Positions 48,261 through 60,410 of a stretch of DNA of 64,000 bases are shown here, piece by piece. The translations under genes were made by a program, and so were the position numbers. The stretch lies in assembly GCA_963969395.1 (NCBI GenBank), contig OZ017795.1, forward strand, positions 28,563,063 to 28,627,062, read 5' to 3'. How positions within the stretch are numbered: the stretch's first letter is position 1; the number at the start of each line of letters is the position of its first letter. Below the pieces are notes generated by a model, which was not told the DNA's origin, did no database searches, and was given only the letters and a program-made list of their open reading frames with translations. The DNA is from Pseudoscleropodium purum (Eukaryota > Streptophyta > Bryopsida > Hypnales > Brachytheciaceae).

Positions 48261-50996
48261 TGCCCAAAAGCAAAAATTATGCTATCGTAAACTCAAAGGG
48301 ATAGATGGGGTAGCAAAAAATATCCACAAAAATTTGAAATATATATATTTTTTAAATTCTAATATTTTTGTCTATAAGGAAAGGTTTGATTCATTGCATT
48401 TTGGATTAGTGATGTGAAAGTTAAGGAGCTTCTTCTTTTGTAGGCAATCATAGAAACTTCTTGAAAAATTAAAATAATGTACTAGATTTGTATTAGAACT
48501 CAATTTCCACAATTTATATTTTAAAATGTTCCACAAAGTTAAGTATACTTGCTAATACATTCTCACTATTGATATTAGTCTGTTTTCAATTCCATTTTAG
48601 AATTATAGACAATTCAATTTTCCCATCTATCTTGCACCTACTTCTACTTAACAATTTTATAAAGAATGCAAATTAGATGTTTTTTTGAAATATTTTTTGC
48701 TAGACTTTCAACTCAAATCTTTAATATAAGTCTTTTTTAATTCAAAATTTATAGTACAAAAAAAATTATTTACAAAGAAATAATGTGGACTTATTTTGAG
48801 CATATTCTATAACATATTTAATTATTTACTACTAGACTATCAATAATCCAAAACACTATAAATCATAGAACATGCTAAAAAATTTATTTTCATCACTTTA
48901 AACATCAATATTTTGCATTAAACAAGGTGAAAGTTTGTAAAATTTCTTTCATGCATTCATATATTATTTTTGTGCAAGACCTTTTGGTTAAATAAGAAAA
49001 AATGAAAATTCTAATTTTTGGGACTTTTTGCAATAGAAATGGCTATTTGAATGGTTTTTGATAAATAAATTAAAAAGGGCTTTGGGACTTCAAGAGTTCA
49101 ATCATTGAATACATCAAATTGAACAAACAATGTAGTTGGATTTACAATAGCTATATCCATTATATGAGTTTCTCAAATAACTTGGCACGTAAAACATTTG
49201 TAATTGTCAAAGATTTTTTCATTATTAGAGATGCCATACATTTTAAGGAAGTATATAATTATTATCAAGACTTAAAACACATTTGTATATGGCTATAAAG
49301 GTTAATCTTCATACATTTAACAACAATAATTTTTATTTTATTTCAATTTAAGGCCACTCAAAATTAGTTATAAATCCCCATGACACTTTTTAAAATGAAA
49401 CTTGTAAGAGTGTATCAATGGCCCCTCTTTTCTTGTAACGTAAGAGGTCATAGTGTACTAACAATGCACATGCTACCTATCTATAATGTTAGCTCACTAT
49501 CTTAATTTTGGAGTTAAACACCCTATGACCTTTGACTTGGGTATTAGAGTACCATATCTGCTTGAGGCTCATTGTTTCTTCCTATTCAATTTTGTCTCTT
49601 GCAAGGCTCAAGATATTATCTTTGAGGTATCCCTTGCACAACAAAGGATTGCAAATTGACGAAATTGTATGAAAAAATATAACAAGATGACACAACTTGA
49701 AGCAATAAACTTGGATTAGCATGTTCTAAAATGCCTACTTAGCAATCATATGCAACTTTTACAAGCTTATAGTAATTCATTGAATTTATAACAACTTATT
49801 TTTTTTGATAGTGAAGAATGTTCATTAGAGGATTTTCAGCAACTACATAGGGCTGCGAGTTCCCTAGGCTGTCAACATCAAGGGAACAACCTTGCAATTA
49901 TTGCTCGATATGGCATGGTGATTGCTACGTCACCAAAAAAAATTCTAAAAAGAAATGAAATTTTTTTTTCTATTTTTTATTCATTCTAAGTTAAATTTAT
50001 TTATTTTTTCAAAAAAACCAAAACTAACAACGAGAACAGGGTTGGGGGAATAGGCTTGAAACAGCCCTTCCGACCCCCCATAAATCCTCTAATGGTATGG
50101 AACCTTGTTGTTCCCAATTTTTAACATGCCACATGGAGACTAGGATTAAAAAAAATAAAGTGGTAGTAGGTTGAAAATCATTTCAACTTAGGGCTTCTTG
50201 AAAAGTCTCATTTTCACCACTTTAAAAAACTCTCTAGCATACACCACTCATTGGATAGAAAAATCACACCAATTAATTTAATATCTCCTCCAAAAGAACT
50301 CAAAAATTTTGAACAAGGATTAAGAACTCATCTTCAATTCCAATCCCACCTGCAAGTGACCTACCTATTTTTTTTAACTTAGAATACTCAACAATAGTCA
50401 AGAAACTCAAATTGAATTTCAACCCTATGCCAACTCTCTATGTGTCTTTTTCTATTGGTCGAAGCCATACCAATGGAACTAATATGATCACAATGCAAGA
50501 TGTTAAATCCCCCACTTGGAAGTGGGCCCTACAGGGAATTTTTGGGTTCTTTGGGGATAAAAGTGAAAAAACAACCTATTTTGAGCCATGTCTAGGATAT
50601 GTTCTAGACCTTCCTGAGCAAATTTGGAGTCTTTGATTGCAAATATGATTTCAAAATTTGCAAAAAAAATTCTATGAAAAATAAAAAATTTCAAAGTTTT
50701 CCCCCCAAGGTAAATTCAAGTTGTTGGGCCCACTTCAAATGGAGGATTTAGCATCCTATGATCAATGAATTTTTTTCCATCGATTTGTTGTCAAATTGCA
50801 CCAAAATAATTGACCCAGGACCAAGTCCTTAGAACATAAACAATAAAATAATTGGATGAAATTGCCAAAGAATGAATGAAAACAAAATTATAGATATGTG
50901 ATATATGCTAATGTGACATTTTCTATCCAATATGTGGATGAATGTCAAATTTGGAAGTACCATTGTAACATTTTGTATCGCCACTATGACATTTCA

Positions 50997-51573
50997 TTAA
51001 CCCTAGAGTGCTCCGACATCCATTTTTTGGATGATGTACAAGTTGAAGTTCTTGTTTCTGTCTCGTTCTTGCTTGGATGAAAGTCATCCTAATTTTTGGT
51101 GATATTTTATTAAGTTCTTGTCTTACCTAATGGTTGGATTTGGTATTACTAGAATACACATTTTTCTAAAATTATAAATGCAAAAGTGAGTCAAGTGGTC
51201 AAATTGCATTGACTCTAGTTCAAAACTAGATTAGCAAAAATAAGGTCCTAGATGTAAAGAACACAAAAATTTGAAAAAATCACCACGTCAAGAGAACCTT
51301 ATTTTGAATCCATTCCAATAAGTTTTGTTCAAAAAATGATAATATTTTGCCTATAATCAAATTTTGAAGGAATTTTGAATTTTTCCTTTCCAAATTTATA
51401 GAAAAATATTGGTGATAGTATTGGTGAATCTAACCATACAGATGGAATCTAAAATTCAAAATCCACAACTTTTCTATGTACAACACTTCTAAAATATTAT
51501 TCCAAACAGCACTTTCTAATGGATTTCTCCAAATCGTCAATTTCGGAGAAGAGTTCAGACGCTTCAAGGTTAA
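50997..51573. mobile_element. 577-bp TTAA-ended repeat, copy 1
   Basis: Runs from TTAACCCTAGAGTGCTCCGAC to AGACGCTTCAAGGTTAA and matches 60411-60990 along its whole length in direct orientation. The ends are imperfect inverted repeats (TTAACCC... against TTAACC...). There is no open frame of note, so a non-autonomous DNA transposon is the likeliest class. Confidence 0.6.
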
Positions 51574-51956
51574 AAATGAAAAAAAAAAAAAAAAATCCCT
51601 GCCTTCGATCACAACATGATCAAATGAAATTGGCATAAAAAAATCTCAACAAAATTATGGACAAACATTTTGGGAAGGAAGGAGTACTTCATATAGACCT
51701 CCGTGAATCACACAAACAGTTGATCTTGCCTGTTCAACTATAAAATCTAAGTTATAGTTTCTTGAATTTCAGATCCGGGATCCGGGTTTCATTCTGATGC
51801 ATTTCAGTAACATATTTTTTTTCAGATCCTGAATTTTCATGTACAGAAAAGTACCGTACTCAACAATGGAGGCGGAATTTTGCATTTGAATCCGTGCGAG
51901 AATAAAACAAACATTAGCCGTGGAGCGTTGCTGCGGACACTAAGTGGCTGATGGAT

Positions 51957-52379
51957 GGATATGTAAATTAGAATTAGTAGGAGCTCAATCACTCATAATT
52001 AAGTGAAAAATAGGAAGTGTGTTTGAAATAAAATTTTAGACCTCATTTAGGCATAATAAAATAACTTTTTTCAAAAAACTTTGAACTAAGAAAAGAACTA
52101 ACAAAATTCAAAAAAAAGTTGGAAAGTTTTTGTTTTTTTTACATTTTCAAACATCCTCTTGGAATTTTGTCTGTAACTTTTGAGTGGAGGCTCAAAATCT
52201 CAAAAGGATTTTTAGAGATGCAAGTCATTTTTATTTTTCATCTTTTCTTCGTTCAAAGTTTTTTGAAAAAAGTTATTTATTGTGCCTAAATGAGGTCTAA
52301 AATTTTACTTCAAACACACTTTCTATTTTTCACTTAATTATGAGTGATTGAGCTCCTACTAATTCTAATTTACATATCC
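51957..52379. mobile_element. 423-bp element with ~125-bp terminal inverted repeats
   Basis: The left arm (51957 to about 52090) starts GGATATGTAAATTAGAATTA. The right arm (about 52250-52379) is nearly its exact complement, ending TAATTTACATATCC. The spacer is about 160 bp. Long inverted arms suggest a Mutator-like or foldback element. I see no clear target duplication. Confidence 0.65.
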
Positions 52380-52649
52380 CATATAGATTGTTCTACCTCC
52401 TACCACCCCATATGTATATAAAGAACTTCTCCAATTATAGAAATTCAATCCAAATTGGAGATGTCTTCCAAACTATGTGGAGTAGTTGGAATCAATGTTC
52501 TCAATGAATTGAAGATCAGATTTTTACAATTTGATTCTTGGCTTGTCTACCATAGGGCACAGGAAGAACATTGAGGCCCTAGTCTACAAAACTACATGCT
52601 AAATTTCCATTCTGTGCCGTACAAAACGTCGGGCAGCATTAAGCTTGTA

Positions 52650-52960
52650 CATTGGTTCAATGATTGCTCTTGGTTTTTTTTGAATAAGCATTCATCCTTC
52701 GAATTTTGTGTGAAAGGGGAAGGTCTTGTACACTTGTTCAATAATTGCTCTTGGATTTTTTGGAGTAGATATTCATCTTGGAATTTTGTGTGAAAAAAGA
52801 TCTTACACACTAGTTTAATGATTGTTTCTTTTTTTTTTTAGCAAGTATTCATCTTTGGAATTTTATGTGAAAAGGAGAGAAGTCTTGTACACTAGTGCAA
52901 TGATTGTTCTTGGAATTTTATTTGTGTGAAAAGAGAAGGTCTTGCACAATAGTTCAACCT
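52650..52960. repeat. ~82-bp tandem repeat, about four copies
   Basis: Units share TTCAATGATTGCTCTTGG, CATTCATC, GGAATTTTGTGTGAAAA and GGTCTTGTACAC. Starts fall near 52652, 52733, 52810 and 52895. Copies differ by point changes and small indels. Non-coding. Confidence 0.6.
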
Positions 52961-53689
52961 CCATTGACTCCCTAGTTTTCTCCAATGAAATGATTCACAT
53001 TTTCAATTGTAGTTCAATCTACACCCCTTCTCTTAATTTCTTGGTCTAGGTCTAGGGTAAATCACTACTGATTTGTCCTATTACCAGTACTAAGGGGGAA
53101 GCTATATCTTCCAAAAGAAGAAAATTATCATCCCCATAAAATGAAATTTTGAACAAATTGGTACAATACAATATTATTTCAACCTGCACTAATTAAAAAT
53201 AGTATCACTTTAGAAAGTTACGGCACACACGCCCTACTGGGACAAATCAGTGCAGTAGACCACAAGCCAAGCATATGATAAATACGACAGAGATACCTTA
53301 TAGTCCGAGCATTAACTAAATACCATTTCACTACAAGAAACAAATCCAAAGTCTCCAAGATGAAGATGTGATTGTGTAACTGCAAGGGATGTAGATCTAG
53401 AATTTCTAGTTTGCCAAGACGACAAGGAGAAACAAGACAGAGGAAAGCATGGAAAACAATCCTCACCTAACATCCCCAAAGATGGGTTTTTTTTTCACCA
53501 GCCTTCAATGATCAATCCAAGAAATAAAACTGAATTCTACTCTACTTGCGGCAAGCACATCATTCTAAGCTGGAAGTACAGGTATGATACAATGCTTCCA
53601 AATTCACCAGAAGCTACCGTCTGCTATGTAAAGTATGCTACAAATACAAAGTATGGTAGGCATCCAACACAAAAGGAAGGCTCCGCTTC

Positions 53690-56600
53690 TCAGCCTTCAA
53701 GGTCCATGCCATCCACGAAGTCCAAGTCCCAGTCGCCAGATCCATCGTCACTAGACGAATTGTCTATGGATTGCTTGCTGCAACACAAGCCACCCAACAA
53801 CAACACATTTGATTCAAACGCTCGAACATCCACCCTACCAAAGAGCTTTAACTCCTGCTGGAAATTTGCTATGAATAGAACATAAGAGTCGCTCAGAGAG
53901 GATGACGTAGTAAAATATGCACGACAAAGATAAAGAGATAAATCTAGCAGTGTTGCCAGTGTCGTGTTCAAAGCATTTCACCCAATGCTGTATGTCTACT
54001 AAAAAGTACTCCGTAATGAATATGAAGATTACCTAGTGCATCGCGAACTGAAGTAGAGAACACGCTTTTGTTTCTTGTTGTAGAAGAAGTAGTTAAAGGA
54101 CCATCTAAGGGCACAGAAAAGCATACACCATTAAGAAGTAAATCTGGATGCAGCACCGGGACTTCCCGAGAGGTCGCCCTCCCAGTACTATGCCGGCCCA
54201 AAGGCGCTTAACTTCAGAGTTCTGATGGGATCTGGTGTAGTAGCCCTGGTATGACCGCATCACAACCATTTTCATGGTTCGATATTACTTCAAAACAACC
54301 ATATTCATGGTCGCTAGAGATTCAAAGCAGAAGCCTTGCCCAGCTTTCAATACATTAACCATTAACCTCAAAGTCTAGAGGAAATCGCATGCATGTTTAC
54401 AGCGCAAATTTCAAAAATTTCTTAATCTATACATGACCACTAGAAAAGTAAGGACGGTCAGAACAGACAAAGCATAATACAAGGCATAATACTGTCAGCT
54501 CAAAAATATTGCACGTATATGTCTGTTGGAACTCACATGCTGCCAGTGTCAGCAAAAGGATCTCCTTCAGCATCCGGTGAGTAGCTGTACACTTCACATT
54601 CCTCCAAGTTGATCACCTGATAGGCGGTGAACATGTTTATTCAGATAAGACACAACCGTTGCAAATTTTTTAAGCATGTCGATGTTCGAATTAACGAATC
54701 ACTTCCATCATTCTCAAACGGTGTTCCACTAACCTGGTCAATGCCGCTCCAAATGCTGTCGATCAATGTTGTTTCTTCACCAGCTTCTATAGACCATATC
54801 TGCTATTCAAAATGTGTTAAAACAAACCCACCCTCCAAAACTTGAACGTCCAGCATCAGGTATCAGCGACAGACAACTTTTATATGTAGCCTAAATTCGT
54901 TGATCTTGTAGATTTCAAGAAGGTGCTTCTTAAAATAAAACACCAGACACGGTTCTGCCAAGGATTAGGTGCAATAATCCTGTGCCAGACTTTACTGGAT
55001 GGACAAACACAACCATCCAATAAATTTGGCAAGTATAATAATCACGTTCTGTCTGCACAACAGATGTGATCCAGAAAAAAGAGTAGAATAAGACAAGACG
55101 TCACAATGAGACGATTGGCAACAGTTAATTTTCTACCTTGGATGCCTCAACCAAAGATACGTCAATCTTCTGCTTTGCAGCAAGAACTCCATGTTCTTTA
55201 GTAAAGTGGTGAGGTCGCAACATACTGGTGAGTATATGGACATGAGAATATCAAAATGTTAGTCTACTCAACTTTCGCCTTTACCCAAACATGAACAAAC
55301 TGACCGACGAACCTGATCGATACTCTACACAGGAAATAATAGGAAATGGAGAGACTTGAACTCTCAGCTCCTTCAGGAGCAACGGTTTCATACCGCTTGT
55401 CAACCATTGACACCACTTCCTAATTCCTTTCAAGAAAATGGGTTGCCGGCCATGTAGGCACTAACAGTACCCATGAAAACCTAAACTAGACTAAAAACAC
55501 ATAAAACACAAGAACCTGAATAGTAAATGCCTCCTTCGGTGATTGTCGAGGAGAGCACAATGGAAAGACCATAAAGATACATACTTTAAATGATGCCATT
55601 ACCTGAAATCGTAGTCAGGATACATATGATTCAAGGTCAGAATCAGGTGAATCAGTGTCCTGCGACTGAAAACAATTAAACAAAGGGGTGAACATAATCA
55701 CAGAAAGTTCAGAAGAGGGAACTGAAATCAATCAAGAGACGTGGAACCAGCTTTGACTCGCACACAAGCTAACATTGAAGGAGTCAGGAATTGAAAAGCC
55801 ACGGGGCTAATCTAAGAACCGCCTTCATCCCCATCCTTTCTCCCTTATACGTTTGAACAACGCCAGTCAGTCAAGCTCAGTTAGTCAAGCACAGTAAACA
55901 ATTCTCTAACATGAGAACAATAATTCCTCATTCCCTTTAACCAAATTATAAATGTACAAGGCAGAGGACCTTCCTCGAGGATATAAACAAATAGTTAACT
56001 TCGACCTTCGAGCTCTTCCACAACCTGGAAGAAAAGACAATTACCTTGCAGTATTAGAGAGCGGTCCAACGGGGGAGGTGGAGAGGTCTAATGGGGAATA
56101 TGCCAACGAATCCACCACCTGTGAAAAGATCATACAAGAGTCACTGATACATGTCCAGGTAAAGAGCTTCCTTGTGGAAGCTGAAGTCATTTGCAAGAAC
56201 AAACAATAAAGAGAGCAGTCTAAACTTGCATCAAGTAATCAACAAATCAGATCTAAAATATGAAATCACAGACGAAACCAAGCATAAAAAATCAACCTCT
56301 TGCTCCAAACTCCGCGACAACTTTTTATCGACTCCTGCAAGTTTGCCTGCGAAAAAAACAGCTAATTCAGTTTATTTAAAACTCACTACAATGGAAGACA
56401 CTGTGCGTTAACACGAACTCTGTTCTTTAAATCGTTCAAATTCGAGATATATGAACTCAGCGGACAAAATCTCAACCTAACATACTCTCCTGCCAAAATA
56501 CACTACAATTCAATCACAAAAAACAATTAACAACTATTGCAATCTAGAACCGAAACCTCTTGACTACAAAATCGCAAATAGTGACCACACTTTAAAGTGT

Positions 56601-57017
56601 AAAAAACGAGACCTAACTTACTCTCTTAGCAAAATATGTTACAATTTCACACAAACTCAGTCAAAGAAAAGGAACAAACCTTTTAAACAACAACGGACTA
56701 CGAAGAGACCGCATACACCTACCAAACTATAATTAACAAAACTGTAAGAAAAGACTGAAAACGTACAAGAGTATGCCTCCATGACACCTTGAATCATGCA
56801 TCCTCCCACATCCACGTGACACAGAAACGAGTTTATTCTGCCACAATAGGGTTTGAAAATCAGATGAGGCCACAGCATGGCAACAACATCTCCAAAAACA
56901 TCTCCAAAAACGGCACGAAACATAGAAACATAAGATTATGAAAGCGAGACGAGGCATCATAAGTATGAGAGAATCCGAGGGTTACCGAGCGAGCGGCGTG
57001 TATTCGAGGAACTTCAT
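53690..57017 (-). CDS. MAF1: MAF1 homologue, repressor of RNA polymerase III, ~263 aa, 10 coding exons
   Basis: MAF1 binds RNA polymerase III and shuts down tRNA and 5S rRNA synthesis under stress or low TOR signalling. Exons: 57017-56986, 56837-56767, 56346-56297, 56118-56045, 55659-55603, 55224-55137, 54799-54734, 54616-54537, 54104-54033, 53891-53690. Phases all agree. Landmarks in order: MKFLEYTPLARINSFL, IQGVMEAYSCKLAGVDKKLS, TLIHLILTLNHMYPDYDFS, ECEVYSYSPDAEGDPF and WSFNYFFYNKKQKRVLYF, covering the conserved A and B/C boxes. The Ser-Pro segment YSPLDLSTSPVG lies where phosphorylation sites are expected (inference). The protein ends acidic (SSSDDGSGDWDLDFVDGMD). The last exon's acceptor (CTCTCTGAG|C) was chosen to keep this tail in frame and is the weakest point. 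The 5' UTR lies partly on the exon 57061-56986. Intron 5 (55602-55225) contains a tRNA-like sequence. Confidence 0.93.
55342..55420 (-). tRNA. Class II tRNA-like cloverleaf, anticodon position TGA (Ser), in a MAF1 intron
   Basis: A 79-nt minus-strand sequence folds as a full cloverleaf. Acceptor GGAAGTG pairs with CATTTCC (one G-T). The D arm is GTC-AATGGTT-GAC, the anticodon arm AGCGG-TATGAAA-CCGTT, the long variable arm GCTCC-TGAA-GGAGC, and the T arm GAGAG-TTCAAGT-CTCTC. The long variable arm places it in class II, and the anticodon position reads TGA, i.e. serine. The invariant T33 is A here, the D stem has only 3 bp, the A box is weak, and no T-run follows, so it may be a pseudogene or an organelle-derived copy. 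The B box (GTTCAAGTC) is good. It lies on the same strand as MAF1, between coding exons 5 and 6. Confidence 0.55.
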
Positions 57018-57061
57018 AGTTGGGGGCCGTCGGGGAAAATGTCGGGAAAAACACAGTTTTC

Positions 57062-58500
57062 CTGTTGCACATTACAGGTTCATGCATACTAAGGATGCTG
57101 ATGCTTGCTCTGACAATATAGAAAGAAAATATTGCAGACATCGATGCAACATAGAAAAGCAGGAACAAAGTTAGCAACACATCAGCCGAAAATTACATAT
57201 TTGAGATATTCTCATCAAACTTTCGACCTCATCCTATCAAATGGTTCCTAGTTCGATAATCATTTAAGGGAAAGTCAGGATCAAAAATCGCACAACAATT
57301 TCCTTGATTCCTTGGTTCCGTGGTCTTTGATTATTCCTTGGTCAAAATCGGAGTCTACACAAATAGTCAAACCCCTCCAGTACCACTAAGCGACTGTTAC
57401 GTTCCCCTACCAAAACCTTTACTTTCCAACTGGTTCGGTGAGCAGTAAAAGTTTCAAATCATTCGAGATTGTCTCAATTCAAAAAAGAGATGAGATGCTG
57501 AACGGCAAAGATCAATGTGGCCCAAAGTTTAAGCGATTCGTATACCGAAAAGTACGTTACCAGACAGCTCCTCAAAAATGAACTAAGCAGAGAATACAGA
57601 CCTCCTACCTAAGTAGCAATTCCACTCCCCGTTCCTCACCTAGGCACAGTATTAACTAAAACCTAGAGATTACCCCCACATCCGCTGTAACACCACCGAT
57701 CACTCCACTGCGGTGTCCGCTTAAAAATATTCAATTGAACCGAGATTGCCTTAGTTCCAGAGAGTTAAACGACATGAGATTCTAACCGTGCTAAAACAGT
57801 AAGTCCCAAAGTTGAAGCGCTTTCAATGCCGAAAAGTAAGTGACGAACACTCTACTCTCAAATCGGACTCACCAGCACATCAACAACTCCTACCAGAGAA
57901 TGAATTTCACTCCGCATTCCTGACCTAGTCACAGTAACGCACTTAAACCAACAAATTTTGAAGCGCTTCGACTGAAGGGTTCACCTGAAGACAGGACACG
58001 TCCAAATGAACGCGACGGTGAACAGTAACAAATTGAACTGAATCCAGATTCTCTTATTAGTTCCAGTGAGTTGATCCTGAATACGAGATCCTGAACGCCC
58101 TAAAGCCTCACCGCGAACTATATCCCCAAGTCCAACCGCTTTCGACGCCGGAAATCATGTAAAGAACCAGCTCCTCAAGAGTGGATCAAACCGAATCTCA
58201 AAACCTCTTCACCAGAGCACGAATTCCACTTCTCCTTCCTGGCCTAGTTAGAGTACCAAAACGAAAACCTAGAGATTATGCCTACCTGTACATCCACTGC
58301 AAGAAACGCCACAAAATTCACTCCAGTAAGGAATCGCCCCTGACGCGCTCCAAGTCCACGCAAAACACGTCCCAATCGCTTCCAAACCAAACCACCAGGA
58401 AAATCCAATCGCAAACCTCCAATCCACAAGTCGTGAAGCCAGAAGGAAAAAAAACTAAAAAAAAACTGAAGGTCTCGTCCTCTCCAACGCGTCCAACGAA
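57062..58500 (-). promoter_or_regulatory. Leader intron and upstream region of MAF1 (duplicated block, copy B)
   Basis: Copy B of the block described at 45679-47080. A predicted leader intron runs 58285-57062 (donor GTACAG|GTAGGC, acceptor GTGCAACAG|GAAAAC). It is almost the same length as its counterpart (1,224 against 1,221 bp). The acceptor opens the exon carrying the MAF1 ATG, leaving 44 nt of UTR. Similarity to copy A runs continuously to the acceptor and stops there. The same three internal tandem units are present (CCGAAAA motifs near 57546, 57832; related GCCGGAAATCA near 58148). Confidence 0.6.
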
Positions 58501-58780
58501 GATGATGGCTATGGCGGAGATGGCGATCGTCGGAGCGGGAAAGTAGGGCGCGGAAGAAGGTGAAGTCGAAGGGAACGCCTCGGCACTACGTCTCAGTCTC
58601 TTTTCAAGGAAGTGCCTGCGTCCCGCTGCCCCCCCTCCAAACCCCCGCCTCTGCCTGCCCGCCCACCTGCTGCCCCAACGTCTCATTGGCACATACCCGC
58701 TCCCCCTACCGGGTTTTGAAGCTCATCGCATTTCGAAGTTATCAACCTACTCTGGCCGGCAGTGTATGGCCGGGGGGTTC
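58501..58780 (-). promoter_or_regulatory. GC-rich probable promoter / first-exon region of MAF1
   Basis: A sharply GC-rich stretch, with a C-rich run around 58629-58680 on the + strand, that ends abruptly in T-rich spacer near 58785. Its place just above the leader suggests the MAF1 5' end. No core promoter element can be placed confidently. Confidence 0.35.
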
Positions 58781-60410
58781 AAATTTCTTTTTTTAGTTTA
58801 TACTTTTAGTTTGTTTTTTTAAACTTTAATATGTCACCCTCCTAAACAATATATGCTCTTGGTAAAAATGTTCATCAAGAGTAATAAAAACCTACATCAT
58901 TTTTTTTGGAAAGAAGAGTGTTGAAGAAACATATTCCAAGTTAAGAGTTTCCGTTCAGGTGCAGACCCTTTGAGTTCCCAAACTTATCGCATTTTCAAAT
59001 CAATTAGTGTGGTAACACAAATTTTCATTCTTAGTGTAGTTTAAGTTATATGGGCCAAAGTATGACAGTTACGTTTAAATATAATGATTATTTCATGTTT
59101 CTCTGTGGTCAATGGAAATTCCGCACCTTAGAGCATCGCCACCTTGGGGCGGCTAAATCCCCACGGCAAAAAGGGTTTGGCATGCTCAATTGGCCAAAGT
59201 GGGCACAATGACTTCCAGAGCCTCCATCATAACATGGCCATGCAGATCCGGTCTTTCCATTGGAGGGGCCTCCTGCCCATGGAAACAGGCTCTTATGCAC
59301 TCCCACACATACAAGCCTACCCATTGCATTGAATTCATGGGCCCACTCATTAAGAAAACACTAAAAATAAGTAAAAATAGTCAACTTCGGACTCACTGCA
59401 AATTCCACCGTGCACGGGAAGCTAAGGGAAAAAGAGCCAAATATCCATCACCCAGTGGTTGAAAGTTTGTCGGCCATGCCACATTGACTGAGGATGGAAT
59501 GAAACGAAATTCAAGGACTTTCATTTTCTCTCATTTCCGCACATGAACTCAAGATGATGCACAAAAGAAAATTCGGATTAATTCCAAGGATGTTCTGATA
59601 TAAACTCCTCAGGAAAATTTGAAAATCCTAGCTTTGTTTCCACTGAAAAGTAATTGATGAGATAGGTAGGTATGCAGCAAAATTAACAGTTCCAGTAAAG
59701 ATTGAGCACTGCTAATGAACACAAAGTGTCAAAAATCCTGGTGGAATTGCACGAAAAAAAGTTCACACATTAAACAGTTCGGCTAGCCCCAAACTTGAGG
59801 CACATGGATGGAAAATCAATTCAACAAACCAATCATATACCTGTGTCCAAGTGAGAGAAACCTTCACAACTACACCAATGATTCAGAGTGAGGATAAGGA
59901 AATCGTGTGATTTTTTTCCAATGACATCATAACTTCATTCTCATAATGCTGTAAATTGGCCTACCACATAATTCTTCTCATAAATAAGAAATGTCGAGAA
60001 GTAATTCCATCCACAACGCGGCAAATATGAAATACACATCCTCGAGTCTATGAGAACGGCAAGCCCTGTATTTACTCGTTCGGGATCAAAGATTCAACCT
60101 TTCATGGAACGAAAAAAATAGAAAAGACAAAGGGGATTTTTTGTGGGAAGAAGCCACAGAATATGAGTAAGCTAGTGATGCTCCTGCAAGTAACAGACCC
60201 ATTTTCAGAAGCTGAGATTCATACTAGCGTTTGCTTTCCCCACCAAAGAGCTCATTAAAAAAGGAATTGATAGTGCCAATTCTCAAACTCGTAAAAACTT
60301 TCATGCCATGATGTAAGAATACTCACATAGAATAATCATTGAGATTAATTAAGCACATGAACTGTAAATTAAAAAACTCCCAAGAGAAAATCAAAGTCGG
60401 TAAAATCCCA

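Larger units (their letters stand above)
47770..53680. other. Spacer between the EDR4-like promoter and the MAF1 3' end; repeats only
   Basis: No gene I can support. It contains a tandem duplication at 48016-48260, a dispersed repeat at about 48020-48660 related to 27990-28530, a 577-bp TTAA-ended element at 50997-51573, a 423-bp long-inverted-repeat element at 51957-52379, and four copies of an ~82-bp tandem repeat at about 52650-52960. The last few hundred bases, about 53200-53690, are probably MAF1 3' UTR. Confidence 0.55.

Noticed and set aside
56838..56923. Alternative MAF1 starts at MFRAV or MLWPH directly ahead of RINSFL
   Set aside because: The family N-terminus MKFLEYTPLAR was found on a separate exon at 57017-56986 that joins in phase at the acceptor GTGGCAG. 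The alternative residues are intron.
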